Positions 7,091 to 14,748 are shown, numbered from the stretch's first letter. The stretch is DNA of 24,932 nt from JABJAG01 sp038137215 (GCA_038137215.1 JAYQBG010000035.1:1-24932), one strand, 5' to 3'. A program made the numbers and translations. The notes: generated by a model from the letters alone, not told the origin.

Positions 7091-7645
7091 TTACTTTTCC
7101 GCAACCTCTTGCAGGTTGCCCTCGTCATCCACTTCCAGGCCGGTCGCGCGTGCCGCATCGATCACACTCGGGTGCCATGACACCTTGCCTGCATCGGGCC
7201 CGCCGACAATGGCCAGCATCAGCGCGTCGGGTTCGCCCGAGATACAGCGAAAGCCGCGATAGACGCCGGTGGGCACATTGACCACATCCAGCGGTTCCAG
7301 GGCGATGGCGCGCTCGTCCTCACCTTCCAGCCAGACCACCTCCCAGGTGCCCTTCATGGGAATGAAGACCTCTTCGGTCTGATGCACGTGAAAGGCCGGG
7401 CCCGAACCGCTGCCCGCATGGGCCTTGTTGTACACAAGAGAAAACCCGTGGGCGTTGCCGAGCTTCGGCTCCAGATCCGGGTCGTCCATGTTCTCGGTGA
7501 CGTTCATGCCGATCACATTGACGATCTCGCGCTCATGACCGGGCAGGCGCTGGTCGAGATAGGCGAGGTCCGAGCCGTTGCAATCGGCATAGCGGACCAC
7601 ATGGCGGGCTTCCATTTCGGCGGTCGAGATTTTGGGCGTGGTCAT
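7091..7645 (-). CDS. Cupin-domain protein (paralogue A)
   Basis: A 184-residue single-domain cupin, probably cytoplasmic and metal-binding. The metal motif is FHVHQTEEVFIPMKGTWEV, giving HxH and the conserved glutamate of cupin motif 1, and motif 2 is seen as PLDVVNVPTGVYRGFRCIS. The N-terminal third (YLDQRLPGHEREIVNVIGMNVTEN) and the C-terminal GLEVDDEGNL are shared with the second cupin at 17746-18291, to which it is clearly paralogous over its full length. The ATG at 7645 is preceded by a strong ribosome site (AGGAGG). The frame is open further upstream but enters a dispersed repeat. It lies downstream of fdsA on the same strand with a 136-bp gap, so cotranscription is possible. The substrate is unknown; oxygenase, isomerase or sensor roles are all possible. 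Confidence 0.88.
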   Translation of the reverse strand: MTTPKISTAEMEARHVVRYADCNGSDLAYLDQRLPGHEREIVNVIGMNVTENMDDPDLEPKLGNAHGFSLVYNKAHAGSGSGPAFHVHQTEEVFIPMKGTWEVVWLEGEDERAIALEPLDVVNVPTGVYRGFRCISGEPDALMLAIVGGPDAGKVSWHPSVIDAARATGLEVDDEGNLQEVAEK

Positions 7646-7707
7646 GGGGTTCCTCCTCGTTACGGCGAGTCTCGGTGGGTGGGGCGGGGGAGTCAATCCG
7701 GCCGAAA

Positions 7708-7745
7708 CCACTCGTTCGTCGTCCTGGCCTTCGCCGGGGTGACGA
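7708..7745. repeat. Interspersed repeat between cupin and fdsA
   Basis: The gap between fdsA and the cupin gene contains CGTCCTGGCCTTCGCCGGGG and following TGACGAGG, a common alphaproteobacterial dispersed repeat core. The 17-mer GGCCTTCGCCGGGGTGA at 7726-7742 occurs again exactly at 13974-13990 inside the coding sequence of fdsGB. Confidence 0.55.
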
Positions 7746-7781
7746 GGTGAGGGATAAGGGAACCTGTATTGACGTCGCGGA

Positions 7782-10550
7782 CTACTCCGCCGCCTGGCGT
7801 TCGGCGCGTTCGACCTTGGCGGCGCAGAACTTGAATTCGGGGATTTTGCCGAACGGGTCAAGCTGCGGGTTGGTCAGCAGGTTTGCGGCGGCCTCGGCGA
7901 AGCAGAAGGGGATGAACACCATGCCCTCGGGCACGTCCCGGTCGGCCCGCGCGGTGATCTCGACGGTGCCGCGCCGCGTGCTGACCCGGATCGGGTCGCC
8001 GGGCCAGATGTCGAGGCGTTTCATCTCGCGCGGGTGCAGCGAGGCAACGGCTTCGGGTTCCAGCGCGTCGAGGACCGTGGCGCGACGGGTGATCGCGCCG
8101 GTGTGCCAGTGCTCCAGCATCCGCCCGGTGGAGAGCACCATGGGGTAGGCATCGTCGGGCAGTTCGTCGGGGGCGACGAGCTCGGTCGGCACGAACTTGC
8201 CGCGGCCCGAACTCGTCGGGAAGCCGGCGGCGAACATGATCTCGGTGCCCGGGCCGTCTTCCTCTTCGCAGGGATAGATCACCGCGTCTTCCCGTTCGAG
8301 GCGCTCCCAGGAGATGCCGTCGATGGAGTTCATGGCCTGGCGCAGTTCTTCATAGACCTCATGCGGGCTAGCGTAGTTCCAGTCGAGCCCCAGCCCTTTG
8401 GCGAGGTCCTGGATGATCGCCCAGTCCGCGCGGGCCTCGCCGGGCGGATCGAAGGCCGGGCGGCCCATCTGTACCTGACGGTTGGTGTTGGTCACGGTGC
8501 CGGTCTTTTCAGGCCAGGCCGAGGCCGGGAGAATCACATCGGCGTGGAAGGCAGTTTCGGTCAGGAATATCTCCTGCACCACCAGATGATCCAGTGCGGC
8601 CAGTCCCTGACGTGCATGGTGCTGGTCCGGGTCCGACATTGCCGGGTTTTCGCCCATGACATACATGGCGCGAATATCGCCCTCGCGGGCCGCATCCACA
8701 ATTTCGACCACGGTCAGGCCGGGTTCCGGGTTCAGGTCCTCGATATCCCAGAGCTTCTCGAAGCGTCCTCGCGCGGCGGGGTCGGTAACGCTCTGATAGT
8801 CCGGGAAGACCATGGGGATCAGCCCGGCATCGGACGCGCCTTGTACGTTGTTCTGGCCGCGCAGCGGGTGCAGGCCGGTGCCCGGACGGCCGACCTGTCC
8901 GGTCATCAGCGCCAGCGAGATCAGGCAGCGGGCGTTGTCGGTGCCGTGGACGCTCTGGGAGATTCCCATACCCCAGAAGATGATCGACCGTTCGGAGGTG
9001 GCATAGGAGCGTGCGACGGTGCGGATGGTCTCGGGATCGACGCCGCAGACTTCGGACATCTTCTCCGGCGTAAACTCGGCCAGCGAGTCCCGCAGGGCGT
9101 CATACCCCTCGGTATAGCCGGTGATGTACTGATCATCGACGAGGCCCTCTTCGACGATGGTGTGCATCATGGCGTTGAGCAGCGCGACATCGGTACCCGG
9201 CTTGAACTGCAAGAAGTGGTCGGCGTGGCGGGTCAGCGCATAGCCGCGCGGATCCATGATGATCAGTTTGGCGCCGCCCTTGGTGGCGGCCTTCAGAAAG
9301 GTGGCAGCGACCGGATGGTTCTCGGTGGGCCGCGCGCCGATTACAATGATGCAGTCGCTGTCCTCGGCCGCTGTGAAAGGTGCGGTGACGGCGCCCGAAC
9401 CGATGGTTTCCATCAGGGCGGCGACGGAACTCGCATGACACAGACGTGTGCAATGATCGACATTGTTAGTGCGGAAGGCGGTGCGGATCAGCTTCTGGAA
9501 CAGATACGCCTCTTCGTTGGAACCTTTCGCCGAGCCGAACCCCGCGATGGCGTTGCCGCCATGCTCGTCGTGGGTCTTGACGAGACCATCAGCGGCAAAG
9601 GCCAGGGCTTCGTCCCAGCTCGCTTCGCGAAAATGGGTTGAGGGATCTGCGGGATCGACCTCGTCGTCCCAGCGCTTGCTGACGCCTTCCTTGCGGATCA
9701 GCGGCACGGTCAGGCGATAGGGGTGGTGCACATAGTCCAGCCCGAAACGGCCCTTCACGCAGAGCCGCTGTTCGTTGGCCGGGCCGTCGCGGCCATCGAC
9801 CTTGATGATCCGCTCGTCTTTCAGGTGATAGGTGACCTGACAACCGACGCCGCAGAACGGGCAGACGCTGTCCACGGTGCGGTCGGCGGCACCCACGCCC
9901 ACGCCCGCGTCATCGACCATAGTGACGGGCAACAGCGCACCGGTCGGGCAGGCCTGGACGCATTCGCCGCAGGCCACGCAGGTGGACTGGCCCATCGGAT
10001 CGCCGAAATCGAAAACGATCTTGGATTCCGCACCGCGCATGGCCATGCCGATGACGTCGTTGCTCTGAACCTCGCGGCAGGCGCGGACACAAAGATTGCA
10101 GTGGATGCAGGCATCCAGATTGACGGTCATGGCTGTGTGACTGTTGTCCGGCGCCGGAGTGTCACGCCCGGGAAACCGGCTTTCCGTGACGCCCGTCCGG
10201 TCGGCCCATTGCCAGAATTTGGAGTCTGCATCATGGGCAGTTGCGCGATCCGGCTGGTCGGCGACCAGCAGTTCCATGACCATCTCGCGCGCCTTGCGGG
10301 CGCGTTCGGCCCGGGTGTCCACCACCATGCCCTCGGTGGGCTGGCGCAGACAGGACGCGGCGAGCACGCGTTCGCCCTCCACATGAACCATGCAGGCACG
10401 GCAATTGCCGTCGGGCCGGTAGCCCGGCTCCGGGGCGTAGCAAAGGTGGGGAATCTCCACCCCTTCGCGGGCCGCGACCTGCCAGATGGTTTCATCCGGC
10501 CCGGCGTCAACGGTGCGCCCGTCGAGGGTGAAGGTGATGCGCTCGCTCAT
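7782..10550 (-). CDS. fdsA: NAD-dependent formate dehydrogenase, catalytic alpha subunit FdsA
   Basis: Cytoplasmic molybdo/tungsto-enzyme of 922 residues oxidising formate to CO2. Domains in order: a [2Fe-2S] domain with Cys 37, 50, 53, 67; two [4Fe-4S] ferredoxin motifs at 148-158 (CIHCNLCVRAC) and 191-201 (CVACGECVQAC); a [4Fe-4S] motif at 230-264 (CPFCGVGC...LCVKG); then the bis-MGD domains. The active site reads NVDHCTRLCHAS, so Cys371 is the metal ligand and is followed by His372; it is not a selenocysteine. The C-terminal cofactor-binding domain starts near MVLSTGRMLEHWHTGAITRR. The segment where NuoG-like subunits have an extra HCxxC cluster (about 100-130) has no cysteines. ATG at 10550 was chosen; an in-frame ATG at 10577 is possible. 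The partner fdsGB lies 1.8 kb upstream on the same strand rather than directly adjacent. Confidence 0.95.
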   Translation of the reverse strand: MSERITFTLDGRTVDAGPDETIWQVAAREGVEIPHLCYAPEPGYRPDGNCRACMVHVEGERVLAASCLRQPTEGMVVDTRAERARKAREMVMELLVADQPDRATAHDADSKFWQWADRTGVTESRFPGRDTPAPDNSHTAMTVNLDACIHCNLCVRACREVQSNDVIGMAMRGAESKIVFDFGDPMGQSTCVACGECVQACPTGALLPVTMVDDAGVGVGAADRTVDSVCPFCGVGCQVTYHLKDERIIKVDGRDGPANEQRLCVKGRFGLDYVHHPYRLTVPLIRKEGVSKRWDDEVDPADPSTHFREASWDEALAFAADGLVKTHDEHGGNAIAGFGSAKGSNEEAYLFQKLIRTAFRTNNVDHCTRLCHASSVAALMETIGSGAVTAPFTAAEDSDCIIVIGARPTENHPVAATFLKAATKGGAKLIIMDPRGYALTRHADHFLQFKPGTDVALLNAMMHTIVEEGLVDDQYITGYTEGYDALRDSLAEFTPEKMSEVCGVDPETIRTVARSYATSERSIIFWGMGISQSVHGTDNARCLISLALMTGQVGRPGTGLHPLRGQNNVQGASDAGLIPMVFPDYQSVTDPAARGRFEKLWDIEDLNPEPGLTVVEIVDAAREGDIRAMYVMGENPAMSDPDQHHARQGLAALDHLVVQEIFLTETAFHADVILPASAWPEKTGTVTNTNRQVQMGRPAFDPPGEARADWAIIQDLAKGLGLDWNYASPHEVYEELRQAMNSIDGISWERLEREDAVIYPCEEEDGPGTEIMFAAGFPTSSGRGKFVPTELVAPDELPDDAYPMVLSTGRMLEHWHTGAITRRATVLDALEPEAVASLHPREMKRLDIWPGDPIRVSTRRGTVEITARADRDVPEGMVFIPFCFAEAAANLLTNPQLDPFGKIPEFKFCAAKVERAERQAAE

Positions 10551-10607
10551 GACACAAGGGTGCCGTGCGGCGGACATGGTTGTCCAGTTGCCAAACAGCC
10601 CAATACC

Positions 10608-10755
10608 GTCATACGCGGACTTGATCCGCGTATCTGCCGAAACGGCCTCAAGCTGAGCTTGTCGAAGTATGAGGTCGTCGCCCTCCCCCTTCGTCAGGCT
10701 CAGGGTGAGGGCTCAACGGGAAAAGATACACGGTCAAGCCCGGGCATGACGAGAA
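10608..10755. repeat. Composite mosaic repeat, right copy (D-C-E order, inverted)
   Basis: Modules in order: D, CGTCATACGCGGACTTGATC and CGCGTAT (10608-10634); C, CTCAAGCTGAGCTTGTCGAA through AGGCTCAGGGTGAGGGCTC (10647-10714); E, GGTCAAGCCCGGGCATGACG (10733-10752). This mirrors the left copy at 6931-7080 on the opposite strand. The C module lacks a stretch of about 20-26 bp present in the left copy. It fills most of the 221-bp gap between fdsA and the FKBP gene, where nothing else was recognised. Confidence 0.75.
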
Positions 10756-10771
10756 GACGAACTGATTTGCG

Positions 10772-11215
10772 CTAGTTGATGGCGAGCAGTTCCACGTCGA
10801 ACATCAGCGTTGCGTTCGGCGGGATCACGCCGCCCGCACCGCTGGCGCCATAGGCCAGATCCGGCTTGAGGATCAGGGTGCGTCTTCCGCCCGGCTGCAT
10901 GCCGGCCACGCCTTCGTCCCAGCCCTTGATCACCCGGCCCGCGCCGAGCGGGAATGAGAAGGGCTGCCCGCGATCGACGGAGCTGTCGAACTTTGCACCC
11001 TTTTCGCCGTCATTGTAGAGCCAGCCGGTGTAGTGGACATCGACGGTGTCGCCCGCCTTGGCGGTGTCGCCCGAGCCGACCTCGTGCTCGATATACTGCA
11101 GGCCGCTGGAGGTGGTGACGGTCTCTTGTGCGTCGGAATTCTCGGTCATCGTAAATACCAGTGCCGCAACGAAAACCGCCGCAGACATCCATTTTGTGAG
11201 TTGAAGGGCAAACAT
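10772..11215 (-). CDS. Secreted FKBP-type peptidyl-prolyl cis-trans isomerase
   Basis: Catalyses cis-trans isomerisation of prolyl peptide bonds, probably in the periplasm. The 147-residue protein begins with a hydrophobic segment (LTKWMSAAVFVAALVFTM) that serves as a signal peptide or anchor, then a single FKBP domain: VDVHYTGWLYNDGEKGAKFD, SSVDRGQPFSFPLGAGRVIK, GWDEGVAGMQPGGRRTLILK and GVIPPNATLMFDVELLAI. All core motifs (Y, FD, GW, V/I, IP.N) are present. The ATG at 11215 is preceded by AGAGG about 10 bp upstream. It is upstream of fdsA on the same strand, separated by the composite repeat, so a functional link to formate dehydrogenase is doubtful. Confidence 0.93.
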   Translation of the reverse strand: MFALQLTKWMSAAVFVAALVFTMTENSDAQETVTTSSGLQYIEHEVGSGDTAKAGDTVDVHYTGWLYNDGEKGAKFDSSVDRGQPFSFPLGAGRVIKGWDEGVAGMQPGGRRTLILKPDLAYGASGAGGVIPPNATLMFDVELLAIN

Positions 11216-11270
11216 CTACGCGAACCTCTTTGGTTTTGAAAGCCGTCGTCACCGAAGACGGAGCGGAAAA

Positions 11271-11302
11271 GCAGGACCGGTCCACATGTAGCCCGGTCCT
11301 GC
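11271..11302 (-). terminator. Terminator of the acetyltransferase gene
   Basis: GCAGGACCGG (11271-11280) and CCGGTCCTGC (11293-11302) form a perfect 10-bp stem with a 12-nt loop. Read on the minus strand it is followed by TTTT. It lies 28 bp after the GNAT stop codon and 56 bp before the FKBP start, so FKBP is probably transcribed separately. Confidence 0.7.
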
Positions 11303-11330
11303 GGTGTTCCGAAATGAACTGCCCGTGAGT

Positions 11331-11696
11331 TTACGCATCCCCGGGCCGCAGCACACCCCGCTGGATGGCGCTGTTCAGTGCGTTCCCGGTGTAGAGCCCC
11401 ATGGCATTGGTTTGCTCCAGGAAACCGAACTTTCCATAGAACGATTCATTGCCAGCCGTGGATGTCAGATAGATCCGGTCGAAGGGCAGTTTTTCGAGCA
11501 CGCCTTCCACGATCAGACGACCGAACCCCTGACCCTGGTGGTCCGGGGCGACCACCACATCGAAGACCGTCGCATAGAAGACACCGTCGGAGGTGGCGCG
11601 TGCCGCACCGACCAGCATTTCTCCCTTGAATGCAAAGACCGATGCAAAGCTGCCGTGAAAAGCACGCGCGATGTCGAACGGCTTGCGGTCGAACAG
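11331..11696 (-). pseudogene. GNAT family N-acetyltransferase, N-terminus missing
   Basis: C-terminal about 121 residues of a GCN5-related acetyltransferase, which would transfer acetyl from acetyl-CoA to an amine. Visible are FASVFAFKGEMLVGAARATS, the acetyl-CoA-binding motif A DVVVAPDHQGQGFGRLIVEG (Q-x-x-G-x-G present), and NESFYGKFGFLEQTNAMGLY. The protein sense runs cleanly to LFDRKPFDIARAFHGS and stops making family sense at about 11696, where the opposite strand becomes a histidine kinase. The first 20-30 residues and the start codon are therefore absent. The upstream open frame on this strand is antisense to the kinase and not genuine. Either a deletion or a chimeric join removed the 5' end. 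Confidence 0.8.
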
Positions 11697-12320
11697 ATGG
11701 GCAACGAGAAGTATCGCGAATATGTGGCGGACATACTCAGCGGCTCTCGTCATTTGCTGTCGATTGTCGAAGACCTTCTGAACGTTTCGCGGCTGGATAT
11801 CGCGGACGAGAACCTGAATCTGGAATGGATGTCGGCCGGCGAATTCATCGAGGAAATGGTCCGGATGACGCGCAGTCTGACATCGGGACGCAAGCTTCAG
11901 GTCCTGACCGATCTGCCCGAGCGCCGCTACGAGTTCCAGGCGGACCGGCGTGCCCTGCGGCAGGTCTTGTTCAATCTGATTTCCAACGCGGTCAAGTTCA
12001 CGCCGGCTGGCGGGGAAGTTTCGGTCCGCTGCGCACCTTCGGCCTTCGGCGGGACGGAAATCATCGTCCGCGATACCGGGTGCGGAATCGACGATGCTTC
12101 GCTGAAACTTATATTCGAGCCGTTTCGCAGCAACAACGCCATGATTGCGAACCGCCATGGCGGTGCCGGGCTGGGGCTCTGGATCAGTCTCCGCATCGTG
12201 GATGCGCATGGCGGTGAGATCGATGTGGAAAGCGAACCGGAGGAGGGCACGCGCGTGCGCGTCGGGCTGCCCGAGGTTGCCGATAAATCGATGCCGTCAG
12301 CGGTGCAGCAGGCGTCCTGA
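11697..12320 (+). pseudogene. Sensor histidine kinase, C-terminal kinase core only
   Basis: Carries the second HisKA helix (GNEKYREYVADILSGSRHLL) and a complete HATPase_c domain: N-box NLISNAVKFTP, G1 DTGCGID, F-box FEPF, and G2 GGAGLGLWIS. The H-box with the phosphorylated histidine, which in PleC/DivJ-type kinases lies just before the sequence corresponding to GNEKY, is missing, as are any PAS or membrane sensor domains. The ATG at 11697 is the first in-frame codon of kinase sequence, but is unlikely to be a true start since conserved family sequence should continue upstream. The gene ends 4 bp before the convergent fdsGB. Catalytically it could not autophosphorylate on its own. Confidence 0.8.
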
Positions 12321-12324
12321 CGGC

Positions 12325-14082
12325 TCAGGCCTCTCCCGGAAAATACTTCAGGAAAGATTCCATCGGGTTCGGTGCGGCCTGGCCCAGCCCGCAGATGGAG
12401 GCGTCGCGCATCGCGGTGGAGAGTTCGGCCAGAAGGTCCGTGTCCCATTCGCCGGACTGCATCAGTTTGACCGCTTTTTCCGTACCCACCCGGCACGGCG
12501 TGCACTGACCGCAGCTTTCGTCTTCGAAGAATTTCATCAGATTGATCGCCGCGTCGCGCACGCTGTCCTCTTGGGAAAGCACCACGACCGCACCAGAGCC
12601 GACAAAACACCCATGTTCTTCGAGCGATTCGAAGGCCAGCGGCAGGTCCGCCATGGAGGCAGGAAGGATACCGCCCGAAGCACCGCCCGGCAGATAGGCC
12701 TTGAGCGTGTGGCCGTCCGCCATCCCGCCGCAATATTGTTCGATCAGCTCGTTCAGCGTGATCCCGTTTGCCGCGATTTTCACTCCCGGCGCCTTGACGC
12801 GTCCCGAAACCGAAAAGGCCCGCGCGCCGGTGTAACCGTTCACGCCCTGGTCGCGGTACCAGTCCGAGCCGGTTTCCAGAATTTCCCGAATCCAGAACAC
12901 GGTTTCCACGTTGTGGACCAGGGTCGGGCGTCCGAAAACCCCGTTCTGGGCCACATAGGGCGGGCGATGGCGCGGCAGACCGCGTTTGCCTTCAAGGGAT
13001 TCGATCAGCGCGCTTTCCTCGCCGCAGATATAGGCCCCCGCGCCCCGGCGAAGCTTGATGAAACCCGGTCCGATCACACCCGCAGACTCGATGGCGGCAA
13101 TCTCGCGGGTCAGGATTTCGCGCGCGGCCGGGTATTCGTCGCGCAGATAGATCCAGAGCTCCTCGGCATCAACAGCCCAGGCCGCGATCAGCGCGCCTTC
13201 GAGAAACCCGTGGGTGGCACGTTCGAGAATCCAGCGATCCTTGAAGGTGCCCGGTTCGCCTTCATCGGCGTTGATCACCACCGTGCGCGGGGCGTCTTCG
13301 GCGGTGACGAAATCCCATTTGCGCGCAGCGGGGAAGCCGGCACCACCCATACCGCGCAGGTCGGATTTCTCGATCGTGTCGCGGACGCTTTCATAGCTGC
13401 GATGGCCGTTCACGCAGGCATTGAAGATTGCATAGGCACCGTCCTGCCGGGTGTTCGACAGCATCGGGTAGGGCGGAATGACCGGTTCGACGGCCTTCTC
13501 GGTAACCGCGCCTGTGACCGTCTCGGCACTCGCCCGGTCGATATGGTTGTGCCCCACTTCGGCGACCGGCGCGCAATCGCAGCGACCCATACAGGGCGCG
13601 CGCAGAATACGGACGTGAGCGGGTGTTCGCGTTTCCAGGGCGGTGAGCAGGTCCTCCGCCCCGGCCATCGCGCAAGGCAGGCTGTCGCAGACCCGAACGG
13701 TGACCTCCGGCATTGCCCCGTCGTCATCGGTCGCGACATCGAAATGGGCATAAAAGGTCGCGACCTCATACACTTCGACCAGCGACAGCTTCATCAGATC
13801 GGCCAGCGCGGCCAGGTGACGCGGCGCGAGCCCGTGATATCGATCCTGTAGAAGATGAAGATATTCGATCAGCAGATCCCGCTGCAGGGCTTCGGCCCCG
13901 AGCAGGGCGCGCACCTCTTTCACCGCATCAGGATCAACCTGGCGCCCCTTGGGGTGAGGAACGGCGCGGCGGCGGCCTTCGCCGGGGTGATGAAAGCGTT
14001 TGGGTTCCTGCGCGGTCATCGGGCGTAACAAACTCCGGAGCCTGGTCTTCAGATCGACGGGGCCGAACGCCGTGTCGCGCAT
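12325..14082 (-). CDS. fdsB: NAD-dependent formate dehydrogenase beta/gamma fusion (NuoE-NuoF type)
   Basis: Diaphorase subunit of 585 residues passing electrons from FdsA to NAD+. Residues about 50-190 are a NuoE/FdsG-like [2Fe-2S] thioredoxin fold with Cys132-x4-Cys137 and Cys164-x3-Cys168. Residues about 215-585 are NuoF/FdsB-like: glycine-rich GMGGAGFPAARKWDF for NADH, NADEGEPGTFKDRWIL for FMN, GAGAYICGEESALIESLEGK, and the [4Fe-4S] ligands CGQCTPC (524-530) and C564. So the separate fdsG and fdsB genes of other bacteria are one gene here. Residues 31-38 (HHPGEGRR) are encoded by a copy of a dispersed repeat core. The ATG at 14082 follows a weak GGGAAG; ATG at 14019 is an alternative. Confidence 0.93.
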   Translation of the reverse strand: MRDTAFGPVDLKTRLRSLLRPMTAQEPKRFHHPGEGRRRAVPHPKGRQVDPDAVKEVRALLGAEALQRDLLIEYLHLLQDRYHGLAPRHLAALADLMKLSLVEVYEVATFYAHFDVATDDDGAMPEVTVRVCDSLPCAMAGAEDLLTALETRTPAHVRILRAPCMGRCDCAPVAEVGHNHIDRASAETVTGAVTEKAVEPVIPPYPMLSNTRQDGAYAIFNACVNGHRSYESVRDTIEKSDLRGMGGAGFPAARKWDFVTAEDAPRTVVINADEGEPGTFKDRWILERATHGFLEGALIAAWAVDAEELWIYLRDEYPAAREILTREIAAIESAGVIGPGFIKLRRGAGAYICGEESALIESLEGKRGLPRHRPPYVAQNGVFGRPTLVHNVETVFWIREILETGSDWYRDQGVNGYTGARAFSVSGRVKAPGVKIAANGITLNELIEQYCGGMADGHTLKAYLPGGASGGILPASMADLPLAFESLEEHGCFVGSGAVVVLSQEDSVRDAAINLMKFFEDESCGQCTPCRVGTEKAVKLMQSGEWDTDLLAELSTAMRDASICGLGQAAPNPMESFLKYFPGEA

Positions 14083-14182
14083 CTTCCCGGCGGCTGCATG
14101 GGTGGGACTGAGCGATTCGCATTAGATTGCGGCGCGGGGTTCGGGTCAACCATGGGCCCCATTGGCAAGAACGAGGAATTGG

Positions 14183-14516
14183 ATGGAGCCCAGAATCGAA
14201 CTGCGCGTGGCCGAGCTTCTGACCTCGCGCCTGTGTCATGACCTCATCAGTCCCGTCGGGACCGTGAACAGCGGTATCGAGTTGATGACCGAGTTTGGCG
14301 ACGACCCGGATGGCGAGAGTATGCAGCTGGTGGCCACCAGTGCGAAGACGGCATCGGAGAAGCTTCAGTTCTTCCGGATTGCCTATGGCAATGCCGGTTC
14401 GGGCGCCAATATCCCGCTGGGGGACGGGCTCCGACTGGTTGAGCCGGTCTGTGCGAACCAGCGTACCTCCGTCGTGATCGACGATCAGACCGCCGGCGCC
14501 CTGCCGGGGGCGGGTC
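14183..14516 (+). pseudogene. chpT: Histidine phosphotransferase ChpT, C-terminal half missing
   Basis: ChpT relays phosphate from CckA to CtrA and CpdR in alphaproteobacterial cell-cycle control. The first about 111 residues are present: RVAELLTSRLCHDLISPVGT contains the conserved phosphorylatable histidine in the LCHD motif, followed by VNSGIELM, TASEKLQFFRIAYGNAG and LVEPVCANQRTSVVIDD. Family members are about 200-250 residues. After GALPGAGQR the frame ends within nine codons of foreign sequence (stop at 14525-14527). The ATG at 14183 follows GAGGAA with good spacing. The dimerisation helix region is present but the pseudo-ATPase domain is missing. The following bases read as a FliX-like C-terminus in another frame. 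Confidence 0.75.
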
Positions 14517-14603
14517 AAAGGCGTTGAACCGCGTCTGGCGAACCTGATCGATGAAATCGAGACACGAGCGAAGGTCGGACTCGCGAAATTGTCGTTGATC
14601 TGA
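14517..14603 (+). pseudogene. fliX: C-terminal tail of a FliX-like flagellar assembly regulator
   Basis: In the frame ending at TGA 14601-14603 the bases encode GVEPRLANLIDEIETRAK and then VGLAKLSLI. The pattern D-E-I-x-x-R-x-x-V-x-L-A-K is typical of the C-terminus of FliX, the class II flagellar regulator of alphaproteobacteria. The start of the gene is absent, since upstream sequence is ChpT in a different frame. The next gene downstream is dksA, an arrangement I believe occurs in related genomes. Identification rests on fewer than 30 residues, so it is tentative. Confidence 0.45.
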
Positions 14604-14719
14604 CAACCCCCGTTCGACGTCGGAACGGGTGAACATTTTCCAAAAAATTCAATATTAACAGTATCATGGTGCTTTTTTATGCTTGTCGGTGACGTCACAA
14701 AATCGTCACGCAATGCGTC

Positions 14720-14748
14720 TTGCCGGAGTCGGCTGCGCCGCATATATT
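14720..14748 (+). promoter_or_regulatory. Likely dksA promoter
   Basis: TTGCCG at 14720-14725 and TATATT at 14743-14748 are separated by 17 bp, and dksA begins 48 bp further on. The region 14636-14700 upstream is AT-rich. Weak dyad CCCGTTC/GAACGGG at 14609-14629 follows the preceding stop codon and may be an inefficient terminator. Confidence 0.5.

Noticed and set aside
9400..9480. Selenocysteine in formate dehydrogenase
   Set aside because: The active-site codon is for Cys (NVDHCTRLCHAS), with no in-frame TGA.
8034..9641. 535-codon open frame on the plus strand
   Set aside because: It is exactly antisense to fdsA, has no family resemblance and is a GC-rich shadow.
11304..12320. 338-codon continuous frame joining antisense GNAT sequence to the kinase
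   Set aside because: Only the part from 11697 has kinase sense; the first 131 codons read through the reverse strand of the acetyltransferase by chance, not as a real fusion domain.
12145..13851. 568-codon open frame on the plus strand
   Set aside because: It is antisense to fdsGB over most of its length, with biased composition and no recognisable domain.
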